Shown piece by piece: positions 48,475-59,516 of a stretch of 64,000 nt of DNA; the first letter of the stretch is position 1; each line of letters starts with the position of its first letter. This stretch comes from Chondrosia reniformis. Lineage: Eukaryota; Porifera; Demospongiae; Chondrillida; Chondrillidae. The position numbers and the translations under genes were made by a program. The stretch is from contig OX359198.1 in the NCBI GenBank assembly GCA_947172415.1, positions 3,937,401-4,001,400 on the forward strand, written 5' to 3'. The notes under the pieces are model-generated. The model worked only from the letters and a program-made list of their open reading frames with translations, did no database searches and had not been told where the DNA came from.

Positions 48475-50022
48475 CTAGGTTACTTTTAACCTTTCAGTCT
48501 GAGCCTCCCGGAGCTCACGTGCCACTCTCCTCCATTCTCTTACACTATTTTGTGAGGGATCTGTCTTCAGCCACATTTCCGGTTCTAGTTCTATTCCGTG
48601 GCTTCTCAGTATCAATCTGGCTTCTTTCAAGACAGTCCTCCTCTGCTTTGAGCACTCCAGCCACTTTTGGTGTTTAACCACAACAGCTATGAGTGGATCA
48701 TTGGCAGTATGGAGGTATCTTGCCAGATTCCCAACAGCCCTGTCGTGATCCAAAGGAAAACTACAGAGCCCTCTACCACCTTGAGAGCGAGGCAAATTCA
48801 CTCTTTCAATGGCAGAGTTATAGTGATGACACTGGTACTTTCTCATGATCTTTCTAACCATTCGGTCCAGTTTTGGAAGCTCACTTTGAATCCACTTCAC
48901 AACTGGGTAAGAGTATCTCAAGAGAGAGGCACACAACATGTTAGAGGCTTCTGCAGCATTCTTACCATTGAGGTGAGAGCTCGACACTTTGTGGAGTCTC
49001 CTCCTCAAATCATTGATCAAGCAAGCTTTGACCTTGCTGTCATCTACCTCAAACAGTTTTTCTAGCCCTAGGTACTTATAGGTAGTACCTTTTTCAAGGC
49101 TCCTTATGGATTCTTCACTGCGTTCAGGGTTGTCTGGGCCAGCCAGAACTTTCCCCTTTTGCATGTGAGCTGTTCCACACTTTCTCACTCCAAACCTCAT
49201 GCCAATGGCATTTGAGGTTTTCTCCAAACATTCCATGGCTTCCCTGAGTTTATCAGGCCCTCCAGCATATATCTTAAGGTCATCCATGTACAACAAGTGT
49301 GACATGGTGTTCCTTTCCCCATCATGCCAGAGGGTATATCCATTGGTTCTGTTAAGAACTTGGGATATGGGAGCTATGGCCAGACAAAAGAGGAGTGGCG
49401 ATAAGGAGTCTCCTTGGAAGAGTCCCCTGTTATATTTAACAGGGGTGCTCCTAACCACCTTCCCTGCAGTCCTCAACTCAAGCACAGTAGCCCAGTGTTT
49501 GGAGAAGAGCTCTATAGACCTCCGGATCCAACCTGGGCACTTGATGGTTTTTAGCACCTTCATCACCCACTTGTGAGGGACTCTGTCATATACCTTCTCA
49601 TAATCGATCCAAGCCACACTAAGTGGCTTGCCCATAATTTTGGCATCTAGACCGATTGATTGATCCAGCAGTAGACAGTCCACACAGCCCCACCTCCCTT
49701 TCCTCATGGCCCTTTGGACCACAGGCAAAAGATCATTAGTGTAGGTGTAAGTGAGTAGTTCTGACGCAATGTATGCTGTGACAGCCTTGTACATTGTGTT
49801 GAGACACGCAATAGGTCGGTAGTTGGCCGCACTTTTCGGGTCACCCTTTTTGGGGATGAGTAGAGTGCGACCCCTTGTAAGCCAGTCTGGGACTGACAGA
49901 TCTCCGCTCACCACCCTCCGTAGTACATCTGCCAAGGCAGACTGTGCAGAGGGGAGTGGTTTCCACCAAAAAGTGTGGATGCCATCCGGCCCAGGGGCAG
50001 ACCAGCTTTTTGCCTTTTTCAA
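48475..50022 (-). pseudogene. R2-like LINE: reverse transcriptase frame
   Basis: A 515-codon open frame with all catalytic motifs: WSAPGPDGIHTFWWKPL (entry block), LIPKKGDPKSAANYRPIACL, LSVAWIDYEKVYDRVPH (motif A with catalytic Asp), GLFQGDSLSPLLFCLAIAP (motif B) and HLLYMDDLKIYAGG (motif C, YMDD). YKYLGLEK starts the thumb. Upstream, the same frame extends through RVGRASSEGPDSIDETKL, so the ATG at 50,022 is internal. The polymerase reads as intact and would be catalytically competent on its own. It cannot be joined to the DNA-binding or endonuclease parts without crossing frameshifts. Plus-strand ORFs here are shadows. Confidence 0.92.
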
Positions 50023-50074
50023 GGCTTTCCTCAGTTTGGTCTCATCAATGCTATCGGGACCTTCAGAGGAGGCT

Positions 50075-51646
50075 CTACCAACCCTCTTTTTTGGTTTCCT
50101 TTTGCCATTCTTTCACCCCTGGGTCATCTTTGTTGACCTTACCATCAGTACCTACAATCTTTGTCCAAAAGTCCCTTACTACCTCAATTGAGGGAGCTTC
50201 ATTGGAGGTTGGAACATTGCCATTCATCCGGAACTTCCTTTGGGTATTCCAAAGGTGGTTTTGTTCCTGGAATTTCCTGCGTTCAGCCGATCTTCGCTCT
50301 TGTAGGGTCCAGACCCTGAGTTTCCCCAGTGTCTGTTCCCGAGCTCTGATCAGCACCTTCAGGTTTAATGAATGGAACTCCCTCCTAAGCTTTCTTCGGA
50401 GTACTTTCTGGTGTTTGGTCATAGGATTATTATTCTGTTGACGCACTATTTCTACATCCAACCAGGCAAGCAGTCTTCTAAACCTAAGGCCCTTGGCCTT
50501 CCTGTCACTTATGTGACCTTCCTGTCTCTTACTTCCCTTCTGATTGTCTGGTTTCCTTCCCAGGTTGCATGGCTGCGATTCGTAGGTTGTTTTTCCCCTC
50601 ACAGCCATAGCAACAGAGTAGACCAGGCAGTTCAGGTGCCAGGCCGACCTAGGGCCTTCCTGCCACTCTTTCTCCACCCAATCATTGGCCTCCTGGAGCA
50701 GTGCCGTATCAACATGGTTGAACCGCACCCCCCCACAGGGTTTTCTACCAGAGAAATCTCCAGGTTTCTTTCGGAGACAGGCATCTTTTGCTTTGCCTAA
50801 AAGTTGCATCAGATGATCATTGCCACTTGTCCTGGGACTGGGATGATCATGTGTAGGAGTTTCAACAGGGACTGCAGGCAGCTCACCATTTTGTTCAGTC
50901 CCAGCCTGAACTTGGTGAAGCTCCCCCTGTCCCTGGGCTCCCACACCTTCCTCCACAGTCCCAGTTAGGGTGGCTACACCACAAGAGTTAGGATCCACAA
51001 GGTTTAGTCTCGAAAGACCTTGACCTCTTCGGATTCTAGTAAGTCTTGTAGTTAGTGCTACCTTTGTGGTTTTATGGTCTGGCATTGCAGCATTCCAAGC
51101 CTGGTACAACCGCTCGGCATACCCCTTTTCCATGGGCTTACTTTCTCGGTAGAGCTCCATGAGGGTATTATCCCTATGAAGGTTCCAGATCACCCCTTGG
51201 ATCCTTCTCCTTCTAGAGGCACCTTGCGGTGCATCATTAACCAAATCTAAATCTCGGCTACCCGTTACTTGCAGTACTCCGTCTCCTACCAAGCTCCTTT
51301 TGGCTTGGAAGGCAAGGGTTCGACCGGTCTGAGGCAAATGTGGGTATTTGCTCAGCCATTCCCGCTCTAAACGCTTTTGATAGCCACCTCTTTTGGGTTC
51401 AGATCGCTCAAAGCAATCAATTAGTGCCCTAACCATTTCCTCGGTCCAGAGGGCTGGTTGGCCCGTCACGGGGACCGAAGAAGGGTTATTACATTCAGGT
51501 ACATCTACCTGTGAGGCACCAGTGGAATCACCTATTCTGGTTGACCCAGTGTTTTCTTCACCACTGGTGCGCCTAGGCCACAGCCTGTCTTGAAAATTTT
51601 CATTGTCATGACGTAACGTAACCCAGTGAAGCTGCCAGACGGGGGG
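50075..51646 (-). pseudogene. R2-like LINE: N-terminal frame with two Myb/SANT-like repeats
   Basis: The first ATG is at 51,469, but the frame is open without any ATG back to a TAA at 51,647-51,649, adding about 59 residues (RLWPRRTSGEENTGSTRIG). Two related segments follow: LWTEEMVRALIDCFERSEP...GYQKRLEREW and LHRDNTLMELYRESKP...GYAERLYQAW. They share a W/L-X-E/D...L...S-P...GY..RL...W pattern and are probably Myb/SANT-type helical DNA-binding repeats. A linker and a basic helical region (RRKLRREFHSLNLKVLIRAR) lead to the polymerase. The frame ends at 50,075 because of one extra base in a T6 run (A6 on the coding strand); removing it conceptually joins the polymerase frame. No C2H2 finger is seen. 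Confidence 0.75.
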
Positions 51647-51788
51647 TTAGCCCATACTGGCAGGGAGGCTTATTTAGCCACAGGATGCCACATGAAGTGC
51701 TAAGCACCCTGCTCCGTCGGGGGGTTGAACTGGACAATACCCATCCTCTTGTCAGCTCGGAACCACAGCCTCCAATTCCCACGACTAT
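51632..51788 (-). other. Structured 5' leader of R2-like LINE, HDV-like ribozyme candidate
   Basis: Reading the minus strand from 51,773, GGAGGCT can pair with AGCCTCC at 51,670-51,664. The latter is followed at once by a hairpin CTGCCAG...CTGGCAG (51,663-51,632) whose loop contains GGG-CTAA-CCC. A further stem, CAGGGTGC with GCATCCTG, lies between. A 7-bp P1-like helix closed just before a P4-like hairpin is the topology of HDV-like ribozymes known at R2 5' ends. Pseudoknot P2 pairing is weak by eye, so this is tentative. Confidence 0.35.
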
Positions 51789-51936
51789 TTACTAGTACAT
51801 ACAACTAGTACATGCAACTAAAACCTACAACTAGTACATAGAACTAGTACATACAACTAGTACAGACAGCTAGCACATACAACTAGTTACTAGTACATAC
51901 AACTAGTTACTAGTACAAACACCTAGTACATACTTG
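51789..51936 (-). repeat. 13-bp satellite, short block between the two R2-like copies
   Basis: Reverse-orientation monomers, near-identical in variant order to 47,220-47,360 on the other side of the full-length LINE. Confidence 0.9.
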
Positions 51937-52574
51937 AAAAACAAAAGCCTTAACGGAGAACCTTGTTACTTCTTGCCTTAGTGTACTAAGGCAAGGAGTA
52001 TCTGGCTTGGACAACCCTCAGTCAGTTATGTTTTCCTTTCTTTGGGTTTTTAGCCAGAAGCCTCGGCTTTTCCTCCTTCCGACAGCAGCAGACGGGTGCA
52101 CGTCGGGCCAAAGTTGACCGTCATAATAGGAGGGAGTACCTCCATACACCAATCCACCACTGCTTTCCAGAGGTCGACAGGCAAGGACTGGGACAGGACT
52201 ACTTATCGTCCAGGCCCCAATCCCTCAACAGATAGATGTCGCCTCAATATCGTCACAGCCGAACAGAGAACAGTTCTCTGCATGGCTCTCATCACTTCTA
52301 CTGCACTTTTTGACAGCTTTGGAATTCCCCTAAGGTCTTCCAGGAGCGTGTCCACTGTCCCCAAAGCACCAATTATCATCGGGACTACCTTAATTCGGTA
52401 GCCCCTAAATTGTTTCCTCATATCAGCTGCCAGCTTCTGGTACTTTTGGAACTTCTCTTGCCATCTTCCATTAATATTGCTGTCAGTAGGAACTGACATC
52501 TCAATAATGAAGATGGACTTACATAGCCGATCCTCAACCACTAAGTCTGGCCTTCTTTCTGTCATTTCATCATC
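51937..52574 (-). mobile_element. Second R2-like LINE copy, 5'-truncated
   Basis: About 640 bp matching 47,415-48,065 with few substitutions, from the element's 3' end up into the endonuclease. The left junction is CTAGTACATA|CTTGAAAAAC, the same position in the monomer as in the longer copy, and CTAGTACATA follows at the right. It carries the 3' UTR hairpin at 51,972-51,995. Confidence 0.9.
52203..52574 (-). pseudogene. R2-like endonuclease fragment (second copy)
   Basis: The frame from DDEMTERRPDLVVED to GLGPGR covers the PD, E and K-Y parts of the restriction-like endonuclease but lacks the CCHC finger and polymerase. It differs from the longer copy by scattered substitutions (for example PDVV to PDLV, KQLRG to KQFRG) without a frameshift. 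The apparent start beyond 52,574 is satellite sequence. Confidence 0.85.
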
Positions 52575-53784
52575 TAGTACATACAACTAGTAAATATAAC
52601 TAGTTCATACAACCATTACACCCAAATAGTACATACAAGTAGTACACATATCTACCTACAACTAGTACATATATACAACTAGCACATACAATTAGTACAT
52701 ACAATTAGTTACTAGTACATACAACTAGTACTTCAAACTATTACATACAACTAGTACATCCAACTAGTACATACAACTAGAACCTACAACTAGTACATAG
52801 AAGTAGTTATAGTACTTACAACTAGTACACACAGCTAGTACATTCAACTAGTAACTACCACCAGTAAATATAAGTAGTATATTCAATTAGTACATATAAC
52901 TACATACAAATAGTACAAACAACTAGTACATAGAACTGGAAAATACAGATTGTTACTAATGCATACAACTAGTAAATACATCTACTACATACAAGTAGTA
53001 CATAAAACTAGTACATACTACTAGGTACTAGCACATACAACTAGTACATACAAATAGTATATACAACTAGTAAATATAACTAGTTCATACAATAATTACC
53101 CACAACTAGTACATACAAGTAATACATAAATGTACATACAACTAGTAAATACATCTGGTTACTAGTACATGCAACTAGTACATCAACTAGTAACTACTAC
53201 TAGTAAATATAACTAGTACATACAACCATTACACACAACTAGTACATACAAGTAATACATATATGTACATACAACTATTACACACAACTAGTACATGCAA
53301 TTGGTATATATACAGAAAGTTACAAGTGCTTACAACTTGTATATACAATGAGTACATACAATTAGTACATATAACTAGTACATATAAGTAATACATACAA
53401 CTAGTATATCTAACTATTACATACAACTAGTTACTAGTACATACAACTGATACATACAATTAGAATGTACATTCAACTAGTACATATAACTAGTACATAC
53501 AACTAGTTCATACATCTAGAACATTCAACTAGAACATTCAACTATTATATACAACTGGAACATACAACTAATACATATAACTAATACAAACAACTTGTAC
53601 ATACAACTAGTACATACTACTAGTACATAAAACAAATTCATACAACTAGTACATATAACCAGTTCTAACAATTAGAACATACAACTAGCACATTCAACTA
53701 GTAACTAATACATACTACTAGTACACACAACTTGCAAATACAACTAGTAACTAGTATACACAACTAGTACATACTACTAGTACA
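52575..53784 (-). repeat. 13-bp satellite array, reverse orientation, block 11
   Basis: Ordinary reverse-orientation satellite. The open frame at 53,229-53,426 is translated satellite. Confidence 0.93.
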
Positions 53785-54019
53785 TTAAAGGGCCACTGAC
53801 ATGCTATTTTTCTTTTGCTTTAAAGTTAGGTGTAATATAGAGAACTCTAACAGTGCTAATTAAAATGGTCAGATCACTTTAGTTTTACCTAAATAAAGAT
53901 AAATACTTGTCATATTTACGTGGGCGAAACACAACCGCATTAAAAAAACAACTTTTTCGCCTGGTCAGCTGTGATGTCAACAACAGGAACGGAAGTTCAG
54001 ATCGTATACAATTTTTAGT

Positions 54020-54279
54020 ATGGAAGAGGACAATTTCGGTAGCTTATAACTATATTATGAGTCTTCTAGTTTTGACGAGGATGAAGACAATTCAGAATCT
54101 GATTCGGAAACATGCGAAGATAGTGGCGCAATCATTTTAGAAGACACTATGGTTACAATTTAGCCGTATCAATTCGAACCGTTACACGGGTCGTCATCAG
54201 ACAAATTTATCCAAACTTCAAAGTTCAAAGGAACCGATGAAACGGCCAACAATAGCGCAAGGCTGGTAAATCACGATTG
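54020..54279 (+). pseudogene. Exon resembling N-terminus of P2X7-tail-like proteins, two stops
   Basis: From ATG at 54,020 the frame reads MEEDNFGSL, stop, LYYESSSFDEDEDNSESDSE, then VTI, stop, PYQFEPLHGSSSDKF. It ends RLVNHDW at a splice donor (G|GTAAGG). An acidic serine-rich start, an (I)QPYQFEP-like block and a LxNxDW end before a splice site recall the 'P2X purinoceptor 7-like' zinc-binding proteins abundant in sponges and cnidarians. The cysteine-rich part that should follow is not found. The TAG falls where Gln is expected (CAG to TAG). Recognition is from memory and partial. Confidence 0.4.
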
Positions 54280-54700
54280 GTAAGGTCTACTTGCCCTAGA
54301 TCAATCTACTCTGCAAAGTAGTCGCCATCATTGTATATTAGGGGTAATGGCATTGAGTGCGTAGTGCAACACCCAGGATTTTAATCTGTATGCCTCAATT
54401 TATGGGTATTGCAAACTGCTGCATGCATGGTTTCCAATATAACCAGGAGTATGGACAGGGCTCATTAAATGGAGACATGCATGAGTTATTTGGCTGAAGA
54501 ATAATGCCACACTACATAATATTAAGGAAATTATTATACTGCATGCATAACAATTTGCATATATTTGTGTGCCATGGCATTAGTCTCAAATACGAATGTA
54601 TGGCATGTTTATATCAATCAATTAATCAATCAAAAATATATTGCAGACGTCATCGACACATGCATGACATATATATCTCTTTATTGAATATACATGTACT

Positions 54701-55234
54701 ATGTTGTATGAAGGGCGATGGCTCAACATAATTAACATAATTCCTAGTGATTCAAACTCTGGAGGCAGATTAAATATATACCGTAACATTAAATTTAGAC
54801 TTAATGTAGAGCCATATGTAATTGATCGTGACAGTGGCAGAAAAAGAATCATGGCTGGTCTGGGTACTGGTTGCCTTCCCCTGGCTGTTGAGGGGTTGGT
54901 TGATACACATTTGGAGAGAGGGTCTGCCAAGTATTGATTGTACTGTACAAAACTGAACTCTATCAGATCTGACTTGTTTGCTTATTGTAACCAAATCAAC
55001 TGCAAATTCATGTCCATGGCCCAAAGCAACAAGCTAGTTCTCACAGACAATAATAGAATCATCCACTTTTGTTTAGGATGTATAAACTTAGGCATTCCCT
55101 TTTATTCACAACTAAATGTAAATCACCCTCCCAATTTTGTGTCAAGTAAGCCTATTTTGGCTGGTCAGATTACTGATGGTCACACTAAAATGATTTTTAA
55201 AATATTACCATGGCTTGGGGAAGATTGTTGGTAA
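54701..55234 (+). pseudogene. Open reading frame of unknown function inside the TTAA element
   Basis: A frame from ATG at 54,701 is open to 55,234 except for one TGA at 54,935-54,937 (about 177 codons in total). It includes VEPYVIDRDSGRKRIMAGLG and later CLGCINLGIPFYSQLNVNHP. I do not recognise it. The antisense strand is also open for about 100 codons, which lowers confidence. It may be a remnant of the element's own protein or captured sequence. A possible acceptor (TATTGCAG) lies at about 54,642-54,649. Confidence 0.35.
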
Positions 55235-55596
55235 TATGTATCTCTCTTAATTCTTCTTTTGGAGTTAACATTAATCATTAGAGAATGTAAATAAGCTGAC
55301 ATCGTCCTGTCTTTGAAGATTGCAGCGCATCATTTGGGCATTTTGTCGAACGAAATGTATACGAAACGGTAAGTGCACGAGCGATCTATTCCGGAAGTGA
55401 CGTCACAAACGTCCTAACCACCCGTTGACTGCAAATAGACCGAGCTTCGAGCGAAGTGGTCCGGGAGTGCCTTGATTTTCCTCCGAAGGAACGGTATCGA
55501 CGAAAACGAAATTTCGATTCTACCTAAGTATACGTTAGACACTTGGAAAATGCTGCTAACACAAAATCGATTTTGAGCATGTCAGTGGCCCTTTAA

Positions 55597-56500
55597 AGTA
55601 GTACTACAAGTAGTACATAGAACTAGTACACACAACTAGTACATACAACTAGTACCTACAACTGGCATATATATGCTTCTGGCACATACAACTGGTACAT
55701 GCAATTGGTACAACAACTAGTACAGAGAACTAGTACATTCAACTAGTACATACAACTTATACATATAACTAGTACATATACATATTTCATACAACTAGTA
55801 CATACAACTAGTACATACAACTAGTACATAAAACTAGTTCATACAACTAGTACATACAACTAGTAGACACAACTAGGACAAACAACTAGTAGACACAACT
55901 AGGACATACAACTAGTACATACAACTAGTACATTCAATTTGTAAATACAACTAGTATATACAACTACTACAAAGAACTAATACATACAAGTAGAACATAC
56001 AACAGGTACATACCACCGGTAATGAGTACATGAAACTAATACATACAACTGGTTCATACAACTTATGTGTACAACTATTTACAAATCGTACATAAAACTA
56101 GTATATGGAAGTGGAAGGTACAACTAGTAAATACAACTAGTCCATACAACTAATTTATACTACTAATGCATACAGCTAGTACCTACCACTAGTACATACA
56201 ACTAGTACATACAACAAATACATGCAAATAGTACATACAACTAGTTCATACAATTAGAACATACAACTTGTACATACAATTACTATATACAACTAGAACA
56301 TAAAACTAGTACATACAACGTTTTCATACAACTACTAAAGAGTACATACAACTAGTACATACAACTTAGTACCTTGTATAACTAGGACTAGAACCAACAA
56401 CTAGTACATATGAATAGTACATACAACTAGTACATATTAATAGTACATACAACTAATACATACAACGAGTACATTCAACTAGGACATACAACTAGAACAT
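55597..56500 (-). repeat. 13-bp satellite array, reverse orientation, block 12
   Basis: Reverse-orientation monomers between two DNA elements; a duplicated AGACACAACTAGGACA unit lies near 55,864 and 55,888. Confidence 0.93.
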
Positions 56501-56515
56501 GAAGCAACGAAACTA

Positions 56516-57093
56516 GCATGCACCTTTCTAACTAAGAGCGCCTACGGCCATGCTATTGTTTGAACATCTAAAAAGAGCAAGCGAGACCAAAAAATGGCTA
56601 CGTGCAAGCGAAATTGGTCAACAGAATGGCGAGCTACGACAGGTGAGCATTAATCACATCATAACTAAACACAGTGTAGTAAATTAGCTATATATTGTAA
56701 TAGTATAACTAACTAACGTCAATTGATAAGCTATTGGACTAATATGAATGTCTGCAGCTAGTAGGAATCAAAGTTTGATCCTTGTAGAAACAAAGTAGTG
56801 ACGCAGTGCTGATCCTTGGTCAGTTCCACGTGTACTTCTGGTAGTACAACCAACCTTCTTAAATCCTAACGCTACAAACGGGTTATGCCAAGCCTCTTTT
56901 ACCCAGGAATAGCCCAAAGCCAACTTTTCCAATATGCGGACATTTTCTTTTACGTCATATATGGCCATTTTATCGTTTGCGCTGTTTGTTAATGTTTCTA
57001 GGTCTTTCCTATAGACGTTCGATCAAAAGCACGGCTTTAAGAGTCTCCATCCATCGCTGTAACTGCAGTGCTAATAGTTAGAAAGATGCATGC
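56516..57093. mobile_element. Short element with 19-bp terminal inverted repeats
   Basis: GCATGCACCTTTCTAACTA at 56,516-56,534 and the complement of GCATGCATCTTTCTAACTA at 57,075-57,093 match at 18 of 19 bases. The interior holds a short start-codon exon reading MATCKRNWSTEWRATT up to a donor CAG|GTGAGC at about 56,640. A minus-strand frame is annotated separately. No family is identified. Confidence 0.6.
56768..56968 (-). CDS. Small ORF of unknown function in inverted-repeat element
   Basis: A 66-codon frame, MAIYDVKENVRILEKLALGY onward, with mixed charged and aromatic residues (SWVKEAWHNPFVALGF) and a basic end. Composition is protein-like and the frame lies wholly inside the inverted-repeat element. 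I do not recognise it and no family motif is evident. It could be an exon remnant of a transposase or chance. Confidence 0.25.
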   Translation of the reverse strand: MAIYDVKENVRILEKLALGYSWVKEAWHNPFVALGFKKVGCTTRSTRGTDQGSALRHYFVSTRIKL

Positions 57094-57195
57094 ATTTCCC
57101 CTTGACTAGTGGCTTTGAGACAAGCCCATTTTCGTGCTTTCCGCCATTCCCGCCGTTTCTCCCGTTTCCGCCATTTCCGCCATTTCCACTGCCCC
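57094..57195. repeat. Simple repeat of CCGCCATTT type
   Basis: TTTCCGCCATT-like 9-10-base units repeat about six times at 57,138-57,188 between the inverted-repeat element and the satellite. Confidence 0.7.
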
Positions 57196-58557
57196 CACAC
57201 AACTAGTATGTATAACTAGTACATTCGACTATTTCATACAACTAGTACATATAACTAGTACATACAGCTGGTGCATATAACAAGTACATACACATATACC
57301 TAGTACATATTAGGAGTACATACCATTGGTACATACAGCTAGTACATACAACTAAAACATACTACTAGAACATACTACTAGAACATACAACTGGTAAATA
57401 CAATTAGTACATTCAACTAGTACATACAACTAGAACATACTACTAGTACATACAACTAGTAAATACAACTAGTACATTCAAGTAATACATATAACTAGTA
57501 CATGCAAGTAGTACATACAACTAGTAGATGCAACTTGTACATACAACTAGTACATACATCTAGAAACTAGGACCAACAACTAGTACATAAAACTAGTACT
57601 ACAACTAGAAACTAGTACATAGAACTAGTACACAAAACTAGTACATACAACAAGTATATACAAATAGTACCTACAACCACTACATGACTAGAATGTACAA
57701 ATAGAACTGGTACATACATCTTCTACATACAACTAGTACATACACCAAGTACATTAAACTAGTACTACAACTAGGTCATCGAACTACTTCATATAATTAG
57801 AACGTACAACTAGTACATACAACTAGTACAAACATCTAGTATATACAACTAGAAAATTAAACTAGTGCTACAACTAGTCCCTATAACTAGTACATACAAC
57901 TAGCACATAAAACTGGTACTTACAACTAGTACATACAGCTAGTTCCTACAATAACAATGACTAGTACATACAACTAGTACATATAACTAGTTCATACCGC
58001 TAGTCAACACAACTAGCAACTTGTACATACAACTAGTACATACAACTAGTAACACAACTAGAACATAGAACTAGTACATAGAACCGTACATAATACTAGT
58101 ACTGTACATACAACTAGCACCTACAACTAGTACTTAACTAGTACAAACAAATATACCTAGTACATATAACTATTGCATACTATTGCATACAACTAGACCA
58201 TATAGCTAGTACATACAACTAGTAACTAGTACATACAACTAGTACATACAAGTAGTTTATACAACTAGAACATACAAATAGTACATGTTACTAGACCATA
58301 CAACTAGTAACTCGTATATACAACTAGTATATACAAGTAGTACCTATAACTAGCACATTTAACAAGTACTAGTACATACAACTAGAAAATATAACCAGTC
58401 CTAGTACATACATCTTGTACATAAAACTAGTAGATAGAATAAGTATATACAACTAATACATACAACAAGTATATACATACAACTAGTACATCGAAGTAAT
58501 ATATACAACTAGTTTTTACAACTAGTACATATAGCTAGTCACTAGTATATACATCTA
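57196..58557 (-). repeat. 13-bp satellite array, reverse orientation, block 13
   Basis: Reverse-orientation satellite. A segment at about 57,845-57,955 (CTACAACTAGTCCCTATAAC) resembles 63,320-63,420, evidence for long-range higher-order repetition on this arm. Confidence 0.93.
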
Positions 58558-58869
58558 TACGGAACTTCTCTTAAAGGACCCTCCGTGGAGTGTACAAGCT
58601 CTATTTAACGGCCATGTCCTATGCAACCGATTGAATTTAGCATAGTTTTTATATATAACTAACCTCCCAGGAGGGACAACTTCCAATTTCCGGATAACGG
58701 ACACAAATCTCGACCGAAACGCAAAACTTAGTACAATTTTTACTTCTAATAACAGACAGAAAGGAAGCCACACTCCCATCGTGCACTTGATTAAGTCTTT
58801 GTCTCAGTTCCCGAACGTTTGGGGACTTTTACTGCTAAAGCAACCAACTAGTAAACGAAAATAAAACGA

Positions 58870-58920
58870 ATTCTACTGAAACGGTAACAAATTCTACTGA
58901 AACGGTAACAAATTCTACTG
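58870..58920. repeat. 21-bp tandem repeat, about 2.4 copies
   Basis: ATTCTACTGAAACGGTAACA plus A is repeated at 58,870, 58,891 and 58,912, the last copy partial. Confidence 0.85.
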
Positions 58921-59017
58921 ACAGGACTACAAATTTTACGGCAAAGTTGACAACGAATTCTCCTGAAAAATAATGTAATAAAGATTCATGTGTTCACAGT
59001 GCAGTACTAGTAGATTT

Positions 59018-59407
59018 CTAAATGTGTCCAGCAGCCGTCATGGAGTCTATTAGTTCTTTCATTTTATCTACATAAGTTTTAGCACCATAAATACGATACA
59101 CACATGGTATCTCCAGGCCGTATCCTGCTCCCCTGTTCACTTTGTCTCTAGTCACCTTAGCAAACACCTTGTTTATGTCTCTTGCCAAAAATCGACTGAG
59201 ATAAGGTGCTAAATTATAAGGTACACGTACAGAGTACTCTTCATAAATGGCCACAGCATTTTTATCCTTGGGGTTAGGGGGTTCTCTCTTTACTAGTAGT
59301 CTTTGGCCTATCACTGGAGTCCAGCTATCCATGTAAGCATATGGTACCCCCTCATGAAGGACTATATCTCCAAACAGTGTAAGTCTCCAGGTGAACTGCT
59401 TATGGGT
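59018..59407 (-). pseudogene. HIRAN-domain exon
   Basis: The frame is open from about 59,407 to the stop at 59,018. The first ATG at 59,332 begins MDSWTPVIGQRLLVKREPPN. Upstream open sequence (FTWRLTLFGDIVLHEG) fits the family's N-terminal extension, so this is probably an exon and not a complete gene. HIRAN hallmarks are the VGxxLxVxREPxNPxDxxAVAI strand block (VKREPPNPKDKNAVAIYEE), a middle YNLAPYLSRFL helix and GLEIPCVYRIYG. HIRAN domains bind 3' DNA ends at stalled forks in HLTF-type proteins; stand-alone versions are common in invertebrate genomes, often linked to mobile elements. No frameshift is seen in this exon, but no flanking exon was found. Confidence 0.75.
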
Positions 59408-59516
59408 TCACTACGTAGCCATAGTGTGGAGTAGACATCTATAATAAATTTCCTTACAAATGCCAATGTGAATACAGTGGGCATGGTAGGCCCACACATG
59501 GTTAATTTTTTAGTCT

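Larger units (their letters stand above)
47414..51788 (-). mobile_element. R2-like LINE with restriction-like endonuclease, near full length, frameshifted
   Basis: A 4.4-kb minus-strand element. It has a structured 5' leader (51,788-51,640); a frame for an N-terminal DNA-binding region; reverse transcriptase; a CCHC finger and restriction-like endonuclease; and a 3' UTR with an 11-bp-stem hairpin (47,462-47,485). The 3' junction is ACTAGTACATA|TTTTTTCC. ACTAGTACATA recurs at the 5' junction, although the array itself could supply this. Coding is split into three frames by two single-base shifts. Confidence 0.87.
53785..55596 (+). mobile_element. TTAA-flanked DNA transposon-like element with terminal inverted repeats
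   Basis: TTAA is present at both ends (53,785-53,788 and 55,593-55,596). Inside it, AGGGCCACTGACATGCT and its exact complement AGCATGTCAGTGGCCCT form perfect terminal inverted repeats. TTAA target duplications with AGGG-type termini fit the Kolobok superfamily better than piggyBac, whose termini usually begin CCY. No transposase was recognised, so it is probably a non-autonomous or decayed copy. It interrupts reverse-orientation satellite. Confidence 0.75.

Noticed and set aside
50085..50100. Programmed ribosomal frameshift between the N-terminal and polymerase frames of the R2-like LINE
   Set aside because: The run of six A looks suggestive, but the required shift is +1, and a second unrelated shift lies near 48,480. 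Simple indels are more likely.
48667..50441. Several plus-strand ORFs of 120-165 codons
   Set aside because: All are antisense shadows of the R2-like LINE frames.
53785..55596. piggyBac assignment based on TTAA
   Set aside because: The termini begin AGGG and no piggyBac transposase motif is seen; a Kolobok-type end fits better.
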